DNA from: CAVSUZ01 sp963791885
GTDB taxonomy: Bacteria > Pseudomonadota > Alphaproteobacteria > Acetobacterales > Acetobacteraceae
Direction: 5' to 3'
NCBI GenBank assembly: GCA_963791885.1
Contig: CAWBUL010000005.1
Location: 930,001-994,000, forward strand
Length of the DNA: 64,000 bases
The position numbers and the translations under genes were made by a program. Numbering within the stretch: position 1 is the stretch's first letter; each line of letters opens with the position of its first letter. Under the pieces are notes generated by a model that saw only the letters and a program-made list of their open reading frames with translations, had not been told where the DNA came from and made no database searches. Shown here piece after piece: positions 9,405-17,051 of this stretch.

Positions 9405-10001
9405 TTAAGCCACTTTCTTCGTGCTGGGACTACTGCGCGCGTGCACGGCCATCGCGATCATCGAGGTGCCACCGAACAGCATGCTGGTGCCGACCAGTAG
9501 ACTGAGTGCCCATGCCGCAGTGCCCGGAAACTGGCACAAAATGATGAACGCCAGGATCATATCGACGATGCCGCCCACCAGCATCCAGGTCCAGGGTCCC
9601 GAGAGTTCCTTCCTATGGATCAATGCGTACGTGATCCAGGCCACGCCCTCGATGTTGAGGAACACGACCAGCAGCAACGTGAGCGAAACGTCGTCAAGGA
9701 TCTGCTCGTCCAGCAGTACGATACCCGTGACGACACCAAGGACCGCCGAACCCAGCGACCACCAGAACCCCGGCGCATCGCGCGCCGTGAAGGTGGTGAC
9801 CAAACCTACGACACCGCTGATGAGGATCAGCCAACCTATGAAGATCACGACTGAGATGGTCGCAAATACCGGCATCAGGATGCCGAGCACGCCAAGCATG
9901 ACCAGGACGATGCCCTCGATCAGGAAGAGCACCCAGTGCACGCGAACTGCTTGCGTAAGCACCTGTCGAAATAGGTAGATCTCACTGGTGCTTATGACCA
10001 T
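9405..10001 (-). CDS. HdeD-like acid-resistance membrane protein (DUF308)
   Basis: 198 aa from ATG 10001; a GTG at 10076 would add 25 residues but has no ribosome site. Six closely spaced hydrophobic helices with short polar loops, including IEGIVLVMLGVLGILMP near the N-terminus, as in the HdeD/DUF308 family. In enterobacteria HdeD is an inner-membrane protein required for acid resistance at high cell density; its mechanism is unknown. Its position beside two decarboxylase systems and a carbonic anhydrase fits that role. The FNR-type box at 10129-10142 lies in the divergent promoter region shared with the carbonic anhydrase gene. Confidence 0.82.
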   Translation of the reverse strand: MVISTSEIYLFRQVLTQAVRVHWVLFLIEGIVLVMLGVLGILMPVFATISVVIFIGWLILISGVVGLVTTFTARDAPGFWWSLGSAVLGVVTGIVLLDEQILDDVSLTLLLVVFLNIEGVAWITYALIHRKELSGPWTWMLVGGIVDMILAFIILCQFPGTAAWALSLLVGTSMLFGGTSMIAMAVHARSSPSTKKVA

Positions 10002-10128
10002 AGAAGACCTCACAAATCTCGTACGAAACAGCGCATCAGCGGCGACCTCTGGCAAGCCAGCACTGTGGTGAGCCACGACAAACTATATCGCATCGTTTAC
10101 ATGATCTTCCCTCTGGCCCAGCAGTGCA

Positions 10129-10142
10129 CTGATCTGGATCAA
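10129..10142. promoter_or_regulatory. FNR/FixK-type box CTGATCTGGATCAA
   Basis: One mismatch from the TTGAT-N4-ATCAA consensus and identical to the 6941-6954 box at 13 of 14 positions. It lies between hdeD (minus) and the carbonic anhydrase gene (plus, ATG 10213). If activation is at -41.5, the plus-strand transcript would begin near 10177, leaving room for the strong RBS before ATG 10213. Confidence 0.68.
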
Positions 10143-10212
10143 TGCAAAGACTTCCGCATAAAGACTATTGGTGACTACCGGCCGGTAGGGGAGTCCGGAA
10201 AAGGAGGATGCG

Positions 10213-10977
10213 ATGCCAGCACTTGCACGCCGCCGCCTGTTCGGACTTGCTGCCGCCGCGTTTACCTGCCCGTTGTGTAACAGAGCCATGGCTGCTGTCG
10301 AGTTCGGCTATTCCGGCGCCGAGGGACCCGAGCATTGGGGCGAGCTTTCGCCGGATTACCGTGCCTGCGGGATCGGAACCCAACAGTCACCGATCGATCT
10401 CACTGGCACCGTCACGGTTCGTCTGGAGCATCTTCCCATCGACTACAAGAAGGTGCCGCTGCGTGTCTGGAACAACGGTGAGTACATTCTTACAAATATG
10501 CCGCCTGGCGGCACGGTGAAGGTGGGCGGCGTGACCTACAAGCTGCTGCAATTCCACTTCCATCATCCGAGCGAGCATCATGTCGATGGCAAAGTCTTTG
10601 CGATGGAGGCCCACTTCGTAAACCAGGCAGCCGACGGCTCGCTCTGTGCGGTCGGCGTGTTCATCATGCCTGGCCGGGCCAACTCAGTGCTGGGACCGAT
10701 CGTCAAGGCCACGCCGTCGCAGCCGGGACCCGACACGCCGGTTCCAGGTGTTACGGTTGATCCGATGGGCCTGTTTCCGGCGGATCGGTCGTACTTCCGC
10801 TACATGGGGTCGGTGACCACCCCGCCCTGTTCCGAGACGGTAACCTGGCTGGTGTTCCGGACCCCGATCGAGGCCTCGTCGGATCAGATCGAGCGCTATG
10901 CTGCGGTGTTTCCGATGGACGCGCGGCCCCTACAGCCGACGAACCGCCGCGTGATCCTCGAGTCCGGCGGACTCTGA
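10213..10977 (+). CDS. Alpha-class carbonic anhydrase, exported
   Basis: 254 aa. Arg-rich start and hydrophobic stretch (ARRRLFGLAAAAF) form an export signal, possibly Tat. The mature protein shows alpha-carbonic anhydrase hallmarks: GTQQSPIDL, the zinc ligands His115 and His117 in LLQFHFHHPSEH, the third ligand His134 in MEAHFVN, and TTPPCSETVTW. Two cysteines (YRACGIG and PPCSE) fit the conserved disulfide of periplasmic enzymes. It interconverts CO2 and bicarbonate in the periplasm. RBS AAAGGAGG precedes the start. Next to decarboxylases that release CO2, it could buffer the periplasm during acid stress; that link is inferred. Confidence 0.93.
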   Translation: MPALARRRLFGLAAAAFTCPLCNRAMAAVEFGYSGAEGPEHWGELSPDYRACGIGTQQSPIDLTGTVTVRLEHLPIDYKKVPLRVWNNGEYILTNMPPGGTVKVGGVTYKLLQFHFHHPSEHHVDGKVFAMEAHFVNQAADGSLCAVGVFIMPGRANSVLGPIVKATPSQPGPDTPVPGVTVDPMGLFPADRSYFRYMGSVTTPPCSETVTWLVFRTPIEASSDQIERYAAVFPMDARPLQPTNRRVILESGGL

Positions 10978-11411
10978 TCGAGGATACAGATCGGGCGGCG
11001 AGGCTTTGCGTCTCGGTCGCGCCGAACGCGCAATCATGGCCCTGTTTACGGGGCTCTTGATGATGGTCCGCCAGCCATCCTCTGCTCGGCCGCGCTGCGT
11101 CACCGCTGAGCGGAATGGTCCCGATGCTTGGTGATCAGCGGCTTCCGTTTGGCGCGTTGGCCGAAGCTGATCTCCAGAAGACGAAATCAGCGCCCGCAGG
11201 TGCTGATCCGGTTTTCCCCAGATGGATCATGCGAGTGATAATTCTCCTCGGGCCATAGGTCTCGCGTGAACGTCCGTTTCTCGCGATTTCCACTGAGAAC
11301 GGACGGTCTGCTTCCGGCCAGGCCAGGACATTTTTGGCCCATAGACGTCCACCGACAGGGTCAACCAGAGGGCTAGCCAGCAACAGCACATCAAGAAGGT
11401 TGCGTGTCCCC
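10978..11411. other. Region between carbonic anhydrase and IS array, possible gene remnant
   Basis: 434 bp. A minus-strand frame from the IS3 edge (11411) to 11135 is open for about 90 codons (RNLLDVLLLASPLVDPVGG...), has a plausible protein composition and lacks its own start outside the IS. It could be the 3' end of a gene truncated by the IS3 element. I do not recognise it. The rest of the interval shows nothing I can support. Confidence 0.35.
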
Positions 11412-11502
11412 TGACCCTGCCCCCAAACTGTCCTCACTCATAACCAGAATCCGTTCTGGTTGTGGTCCGTCCTGGACCGGGTTGCGAACTCGTTCGGAGT
11501 AA

Positions 11503-12672
11503 TACCAACCCGCGAAAACTCTGACTCACTTCGGATTCCCACTGCCCGCGCCATGTGATTCGATTCCCGCGCCGATTCGCGGGAGACGAGCATGGGCAGA
11601 GCGGTAGCGGTCAGCCGGACCGCTCACAGTGCACGGGGGCTTCGGGCAATGGCGAGCAAGTGTTCCGACGCTGACCAGGTCCGCCGGTTGCTCGCGATTG
11701 CTCTGGTGCTGGAAGGCGCCAGCCGTGGCGAGGCCGCCCGGCAGAGCGGCATGGACCGCCAGACGTTGCGTGACTGGGTCCACCGCTACAATGCCGAGGG
11801 GATTGGCGGCCTTCGATCACGCATCAGCCCCGGCCGCCCGCCGAAGCTGACGATCGAGCAGAAAGCGGAATTCAGGGCGCTGGTGATCGCGGGACCCGAT
11901 CCGGCACTGCATGGTGTGGTGCGCTGGCGCTGCGTGGACCTGCAGGAGGAAGCGGCGCGGCGTTACAACGCCCGGGTTCACCTCAGCACGATGGGCAAGT
12001 GGCTGCACACGCTCGGGCTGACCCGGCTGCAACCGCGCCCCTATCATCCCAGGAAGGATGTCAAAGCCGAGGCGGCATATAAAAAAACTTCCCCTATCGG
12101 GTAGCCGAGGCGCTGCCCGAAGAAGCGGCCGAAGCACCTATCGAGGTCTGGTTTCAGGACGAAGCCAGAGTCGGGCAGAAGGGCGGACACACTTACATTT
12201 GGGCGCCGGTCGGCTCGCGCCCTCTGATGGTGCGCGACAACCGTCATGACTCGGCCTATCTGTTCGGCGCGATCTGCCCGGCTCGAGGCATCGGTGCCGC
12301 CATCATCATGCCGGGCGTCAACACCGAAGCGATGAATGAACACCTGAGCGAAATCAGCACTCAGGTGGCGCCTGGTGCGCACGCTATTTTGGTCTGTGAC
12401 AGCGCCGGCTGGCATCAGCCCGGCGGCCGGTTGCGCGTGCCTGACAACATCACTCTGTTGCCGCTGCCGCCATACTCGCCGGAACTCAATCCAATGGAGA
12501 CGGTTTGGGAGTATCTGCGGCAAAACAAACTCACCGCTTTGGTCTGGGAAAGCTACGAGGCCATCGTCGAGGCGTGCCGACGGGCGTGGCTCTTTCTGAC
12601 CGATCATCCCCAGCGCATCCGATCGCTCGGAGCAAGGCAATGGGCATCGGTCAATGTTTAAGCGGGCTGGTA
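11503..12672 (+). mobile_element. IS630-family element, type A, copy 1
   Basis: 1170 bp with terminal inverted repeats TACCAACCCGC (left) and GCGGGCTGGTA (right), flanked by TAA at 11500-11502 and 12673-12675. It is inserted in the 3' end of IS3 orfB. A second copy of exactly the same length lies at 32524-33693 in the same orientation. A short hairpin (TCCCGCG/CGCGGGA) lies between the left end and the transposase start in both copies. Confidence 0.9.
11592..12661 (+). CDS. IS630-family transposase, read through a -1 frameshift
   Basis: The first frame (ATG 11592) gives an HTH domain (VRRLLAIALVLEGASRGEAA, RQTLRDWVHRYNAEG) and stops at 12104. A run of seven A (about 12079-12085) precedes the stop. 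A -1 slip there changes YKKTSPIG-stop into YKKNFPYRVAEA and continues through the DDE domain: FQDEARVGQKGG, LVCDSAGWH and LPPYSPELNPMETVWEYL supply the three acidic residues. KKNFP is what intact family members show. The identical A7 in copy 2 argues for programmed frameshifting rather than decay. Confidence 0.85.
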
Positions 12673-13455
12673 TAAGTCCACGCAGGCTGGTGTGGGGCCG
12701 ATGGGCATTATAGTCGGCCCGCCAAGCTTCGATGATCCTCCGGGCTGCGGGCAAGCCCTGGAAGACGTGCTCATTGAGGCATTCGTCGCGCAAGCGACCG
12801 TTCAGGCTCTCGACGAATGCGTTCTGCACTGGCTTGCCGGGGGCGATGTAGTGCCAGCCGACACCGCGATCCTGCTGCCAACTCAGCACCACATGCGACG
12901 TCAGCTCGGTCCCGTTGTCGCTGACCACCAGCAAGGGGGCGCCGCGCCGTTCTACGATGTAATTGAGTTCGCGCACCACCCTGCGACCGGACAGCGATGT
13001 ATCCACCACCAGCGCCAGGCATTCGCGGGTGAAGTCGTCCACCACCACAAGCACCCGAAAGCGGCGGCCGTCGGCCAGTACGTCGGAGACGAAGTCCAGG
13101 CTCCAGCGCTGGTTCGGACCCTGTGGCAACGTCATTGGCGCGCGCGTTCCCAAAGCCCGCTTGCGACCGCCACGCCGCCGCACAACCAGTCGTTCCTCGC
13201 GGTAGAGCCGGAACAGCTTCTTGTGATTTAGCATGATCCCTTCTCGCCGCAGCAGAATATGCAAACGCCGATATCCGAACCGGCGCCGCTCGGCCGCCAA
13301 CGCGCGGAGCCGCGTGCGAACCGCAGCGTCGCCGCCACGGCGCGATAGGTAACGGAACACCTTCGGTGCAATGCTCAGCAGCGAACAGGCACGCCGCTGC
13401 GAATAGCTCTTCTCTTCAATCGCCCAGATCACAGCTTTCCGCCGCAAGCCGGGCG

Positions 13456-13722
13456 TCAGAAGTTTTTTCCCAAGGCTTCCTTCAGCGTCGCCACATCCAG
13501 CACCAATTCCGTCAGCAGCTTCTTCAGCTTGCGGTTCTCCTCTTCCAGAGCCTTCAGTCTCTTGGCGTCCGAGATCTCCATCCCGCCGTAGCGCGATCGC
13601 CAATTGTAGAACGTCGCGTCGCTGATCCCGTGCTTGCGGCACAGCTCCGTTACCGGCAGTCCTGCCTGATGGTCTTTCAGCACACCGATGATCTGCTCCT
13701 CAGTGAACCGGCTCTTCCTCAT
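13456..13722 (-). CDS. IS3-family transposase orfA
   Basis: 88 aa from ATG 13722. Helix-turn-helix segment (RFTEEQIIGVLKDHQAG, ELCRKHGISDATFYNWRSRYGG) followed by a leucine-zipper-like coiled coil (KRLKALEEENRKLKKLL), the standard InsE/OrfA layout. It binds the IS ends and supplies the N-terminus of the OrfAB fusion. The stop follows LGKNF. A canonical -1 slippery heptamer A AAA AAC (13463-13469) sits in the correct phase just before the stop and would feed ribosomes into orfB. The IS630-type element at 13752 separates orfA from its native upstream end. Confidence 0.88.
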   Translation of the reverse strand: MRKSRFTEEQIIGVLKDHQAGLPVTELCRKHGISDATFYNWRSRYGGMEISDAKRLKALEEENRKLKKLLTELVLDVATLKEALGKNF

Positions 13723-13751
13723 CTTCCGTCTCCTGGCGGGAACGGACTCTA

Positions 13752-14889
13752 GTGCTCTGACGCATTCTATCGATTCACAACATGCGGTTGCCATGCGATT
13801 CTGTGAGCATGGCACAGACAGTATGCGTGTTGTTGAGCGCGGCAGACAGGAAGCGGCTTAAGGCAATAGCATCGGATCGCAACCGAGCGGGCAAATACAT
13901 CGAGCGAGCCCGAGTCGTTCTGGCCTCGGCCAGTGGTCGGCCGGTGCAACATGTGGCGAAAGAGATCAGCGTCAGCCGCCCCATGGTCTGGCGCTGGCAG
14001 CAGCGTTTTGCCGAGGAAGGTCCCGACGGGTTGCTGCGTGACAAGACGCGCAAGCCCGGCAAACGACCGATCCCGGCCGATAAAGTGGCGCACGTCGTGG
14101 CGCTCACGTGTGGCGAGCCGCCCCCTGGGACCACGTATTGGACCGGGCGAGCCATGGCAAATGCCACCGCCATGTCTCTGCGCTCGGTGCAGCGCATCTG
14201 GGCGGCGCACCAACTCCAGCCGCACCGCGTGCGCAGCTTCAAGCGCTCGCGTGATCCGCAGTTCGCTGAGAAAATGGCGGATATCATCGGCCTTTATCTC
14301 GATCCGCCCGCCCACGCGGTGGTGCTGTCGATCGACGAAAAGAGCCAGATCCAGGCGCTCGACCGTACCCAGCCTGGACTGCCGCTGAAACCCGGCCGCT
14401 GCGGCACCATGACCCACGACTACAAACGCCATGGAACGACGACGTTGTTCGCCGCATTGAACGTGCTGAAGGGTACGGTGATCGGTCGCTGCATGCAGCG
14501 ACACCGGCACGAGGAGTTCATCCGCTTCCTCAATGCCGTCGAACGCGAGGTGCCGTCTGGCAAGTTGGTCCATGCGGTCGTCGACAACTACGCCACCCAC
14601 CGGCACCGAAAGGTACAGGCCTGGCTGGCACGCCATGACCGATGGACCTTCCACTTCACGCCAACCTCCGGGTCATGGCTGAACGCGGTGGAGACTTTCT
14701 TCTCCGCTCTTACCCGACAACGCATCCGGCGCGGCAGCTTCCACTCCCTCGTCAGCCTGCAGGCTGCCATTAAGACTTACCTCGCTGAGCGAAATGCAGA
14801 ACCACGCCCGTTCGTCTGGACCGCAGCCACCGCCTCAATCCTTGCCAAGCTCGAAAGATTGCCCGCATCGTCCGTATGAGTCAGAGCAC
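13752..14889 (+). mobile_element. IS630-family element, type B, nested in the IS3 element
   Basis: 1138 bp. Inverted ends GTGCTCTGAC (13752) and GTCAGAGCAC (ending 14889), flanked by TA on both sides within CTAG (13749-13752 and 14889-14892), the classical IS630 target. It lies between the IS3 left end and orfA. Joining its flanks restores a continuous IS3 leader, ACTCTAGCTCAG. Confidence 0.9.
13809..14879 (+). CDS. IS630-family transposase (type B)
   Basis: 356 aa from ATG 13809 (a longer in-frame start at 13782 is less likely). N-terminal HTH (RARVVLASASGRPVQHVAKE, VSRPMVWRWQQRFAEEG), a winged segment (SLRSVQRIWAAHQLQPH), then the DDE core: VVLSIDEKSQIQALDR, HAVVDNYATHRH and TPTSGSWLNAVETFFSAL hold the three acidic residues. 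The frame is uninterrupted, so this copy may be active. It is quite different in sequence from the type A transposase. Confidence 0.92.
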   Translation: MAQTVCVLLSAADRKRLKAIASDRNRAGKYIERARVVLASASGRPVQHVAKEISVSRPMVWRWQQRFAEEGPDGLLRDKTRKPGKRPIPADKVAHVVALTCGEPPPGTTYWTGRAMANATAMSLRSVQRIWAAHQLQPHRVRSFKRSRDPQFAEKMADIIGLYLDPPAHAVVLSIDEKSQIQALDRTQPGLPLKPGRCGTMTHDYKRHGTTTLFAALNVLKGTVIGRCMQRHRHEEFIRFLNAVEREVPSGKLVHAVVDNYATHRHRKVQAWLARHDRWTFHFTPTSGSWLNAVETFFSALTRQRIRRGSFHSLVSLQAAIKTYLAERNAEPRPFVWTAATASILAKLERLPASSV

Positions 14890-14925
14890 TAGCTCAGAGC
14901 GGGGACATTTCAGGGGGCAGGGTCA

Positions 14926-15918
14926 CCACCAAGGCCTGTCACACCACGGACAGCTGCTACGCGCGGCTATCAACTGCGGCAATTGAGCTCAGCACTTGTT
15001 CACAGGGGGCACAATCCTGCCGATCTAGTGTCGCTTTCCATGGTCGTCCGTCCTGCCCCATTGCGGGAGGCTCTCCGGTTTTTCCTGGATCGAGCGGGCG
15101 GTCAAACAACCAAGCAGATCCATGCTTTAGCGCACGCTGCCGCTACAGTTGCTCGCTATCATCTCAAACTGCCGGAAGAGGAACTTCAGCATATTCGGAG
15201 GCTGCGGCAGAGCCTCGCTGTCCAGCAACATGGCATGACCGAGCGCAATCGCGCGACGCTGCGGCAGTTCGACGATCCGCGAGCGCTGGCAGCGCTCTTT
15301 CAGTTTGGCCCTGGGGAATTCGAGAAGGCGCAACGGCAGGATGTTGGCCAGATGCGTACAGCCCGTCACGCTGCATGGGCGCTGGCAATCGAGTTGCTGA
15401 TCTGGTGCCCCATTCGCATCGGCAACCTGGTTGCGATCGATCTCGACGAGCACATCTGCCGAACCAGAACCCGCAATGGCCCGGTGCATCTCGTCATACC
15501 ATCTCACCTGGTAAAGAACCGCGAGCCTCTGGAGTTCGGTTTGCCACCACACCTGGTGACCATGATTGATGACTTCGTGCGTCAATTCCGTCCGCGCCTT
15601 GCGCTACCGACATCGCGGCTGTTGTTTGCCGGCAAAAGCGGTGCGGTTCGACCGAGTGATTTCGGAGGGGATGTCAGCCGTCGGGTTTTCGAGATCACTG
15701 GGCTCCGGATCAATCCGCATATCTTCCGTCACCTCGCGGCATTGCTCTATCTACGAGAGAATCCGGGCGGCTTCGAAGTGGTCCGCAGAATCCTGGCTCA
15801 TCGCTGTCCGACTACGACGATCAACGCCCACATGGGGTTCGAGTCCAAGGCCGCCACCCGGCACTTTGACGACACGATCCTGCGCACACGGCAACGCACA
15901 CTCGCAGCTCAGCAATAA
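14926..15918 (+). pseudogene. Tyrosine recombinase A, 5'-truncated by the IS3 element
   Basis: The frame is open straight from the IS3 edge (…GYQLRQLSSALVHRGHNPADL); a TTG at 14983 is the first possible start, so the N-terminus was probably removed. The catalytic domain shows IRIGNL (first Arg), HLVKNREPLEF (Lys), NPHIFRHLAALLYL (His-x-x-Arg) and ILAHRC (His). In the final motif, where relatives have Tyr before GxE, this protein has NAHMGFE: His (CAC) instead of Tyr (TAC). It is therefore probably unable to cut DNA by itself. The stop overlaps the next ATG (TAATG at 15916-15920). Confidence 0.78.
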
Positions 15919-17039
15919 TGCGACCCGCTCGGGATCCACGACGGCACAGTCTGCCCTTTACACGCTGGCCGTCGAACGACCAGCACGCATGGCAAGTCCT
16001 TTTTCGTAAGGCGGCACTATTGGATGATCCAGGCATCTACGGACATTGGGCGCCTTGCACCATCGAGAGGCATGCCGACGTCTATGGTCAATGGCTCACT
16101 CACCTGTTGGTCAGCAGACCCGACCTTATGAGCGCTGATCCCGCGGCGCGGATCACGCTCGATAATGTTCAGCATTACCGCACGGTGCTCGAGGAGTTGG
16201 TCGCACCATACACCGTGCTGATGCGGCTGGATGCTCTACTCCAAATAGCCAAGGGGCTTGATCCCACGCGGAACTGGCGCTTTCTGCGGAGCCTGGTCGT
16301 TGCGCTGCGGCACACAGCTTCGCCGGAGCATAACAGAGCCGCGCGCCTTGTGCATTCCGAACGATTGTTCCGTTTAGGTTTGAAACTCATCGACCGCGCA
16401 CAATCTATGACCGGCGATCGGCTCCAAGCTCAGCTCGCGCGTGCTATCCTGGTGCGCGATGGACTGATGATCGCGCTGCTCGCGGCGCGGCCACTGCGTC
16501 TAGGCAATTTCACTGGGCTGGAGATCGGACGAACGTTCATCCCGCACGGCCAAGCGATCCGCATTGATATTCCGTACGTTGAGACCAAGACCAGGCGGGC
16601 GATCGAATTCGAGGTGCCTGAAAGCCTGGTGTCGACCTTCCGGGATTACCTTAGTGTTCACAGGAATGTCCTCCGGCGCAGCAATCCGACTCCGAGACTT
16701 TGGATCACGTATCGGGGCGGGTGGATATCCCAGCAAGGCCTGTACACGATGATCACCAATCGGACCCGTGCCGCATTCGACCGGGCCGTGAACCCACACA
16801 TGTTTCGCCATGCGGCAGCCACGTCGCTGGCAATCGATGATCCCGATAACATTCATATCGCCACCACACTGCTCGGCCATACGACGCTGGTGACGACGTT
16901 GAAGCACTACAATTTGGCTTCCACCTTCACCGCCAGCCGGGTGTATCAGAAGCATCTCCGCTCACTGCGCGGAACGGTACCTGGCGAACGCCGCCCGCGT
17001 CGGCGACTGACGACGCGTCCAACTGATACTGACTATTAA
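15918..17039 (+). CDS. Tyrosine recombinase B
   Basis: 373 aa. An alpha-helical N-terminal core-binding region (about 1-170) and a C-terminal catalytic domain: ARPLRLGNFTGLEI (Arg), IPYVETKTRRAIEFEV (Lys region), NPHMFRHAAATSLA (His-x-x-Arg), TLLGHTTLVTT (His) and LKHYNLAS with the nucleophilic Tyr. All expected catalytic residues are present, so it is probably active. Translationally coupled to recombinase A by a 1-base overlap and followed after 12 bp by a serine recombinase. The three read as one operon, implying that they act together in moving an element. Confidence 0.88.
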   Translation: MRPARDPRRHSLPFTRWPSNDQHAWQVLFRKAALLDDPGIYGHWAPCTIERHADVYGQWLTHLLVSRPDLMSADPAARITLDNVQHYRTVLEELVAPYTVLMRLDALLQIAKGLDPTRNWRFLRSLVVALRHTASPEHNRAARLVHSERLFRLGLKLIDRAQSMTGDRLQAQLARAILVRDGLMIALLAARPLRLGNFTGLEIGRTFIPHGQAIRIDIPYVETKTRRAIEFEVPESLVSTFRDYLSVHRNVLRRSNPTPRLWITYRGGWISQQGLYTMITNRTRAAFDRAVNPHMFRHAAATSLAIDDPDNIHIATTLLGHTTLVTTLKHYNLASTFTASRVYQKHLRSLRGTVPGERRPRRRLTTRPTDTDY

Positions 17040-17051
17040 CGGAGCATCAGC

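Larger units (their letters stand above)
11438..13470 (-). pseudogene. IS3-family transposase orfB, interrupted near its 3' end by an IS630 element
   Basis: Read in the -1 frame from the slippery site (LGKKLLTPGLRRKAVIWA...). HTH_21-like segment (EEKSYSQRRACSLLSI), then an rve integrase core with SLDFVSDVL, VVSDNGTE and a final glutamate in AFVESLNGRLRDECLN. The coding sequence is intact to HTSLRGL, where the 1170-bp IS630 element (11503-12672) interrupts it. The last codons resume beyond it as TPNEFATRSRTDHNQ...W, ending at TGA 11438-11440. Rejoining at the TTA duplication gives LRGLTPNEFA, the expected family C-terminus, so the insertion is precise. Confidence 0.87.
11412..14925 (-). mobile_element. 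IS3-family element carrying two nested IS630-family insertions
   Basis: Outer ends form inverted repeats: TGACCCTGCCCCC at 11412 and its complement GGGGGCAGGGTCA ending at 14925, each followed inward by a related GTCC-containing stretch. Removing the nested elements (11503-12672 and 13752-14889) with one copy of each target repeat leaves about 1201 bp, a normal IS3-family length. orfA and orfB lie on the minus strand. No matching direct repeat flanks the outer ends (CCCC left, CCAC right), so the two sides may have been joined by a later deletion or rearrangement. The right side cuts into a recombinase gene. Confidence 0.85.

Noticed and set aside
11592..12104. The IS630 type A transposase as a mutation-broken pseudogene
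   Set aside because: The break point is identical in both copies, lies on an A7 run and restores the family motif upon -1 slippage, which fits programmed frameshifting better.
12044..13642. A 532-codon minus-strand open frame that looks like one long protein
   Set aside because: It is a chimera: the first part is IS3 orfB, and after the junction at 12676 it runs antisense through the nested IS630 transposase. Only the part to 12676 is real coding sequence.
13767..14654. A minus-strand 295-codon frame across the type B IS630 element
   Set aside because: It is antisense to a complete DDE transposase and shows no motif of its own.
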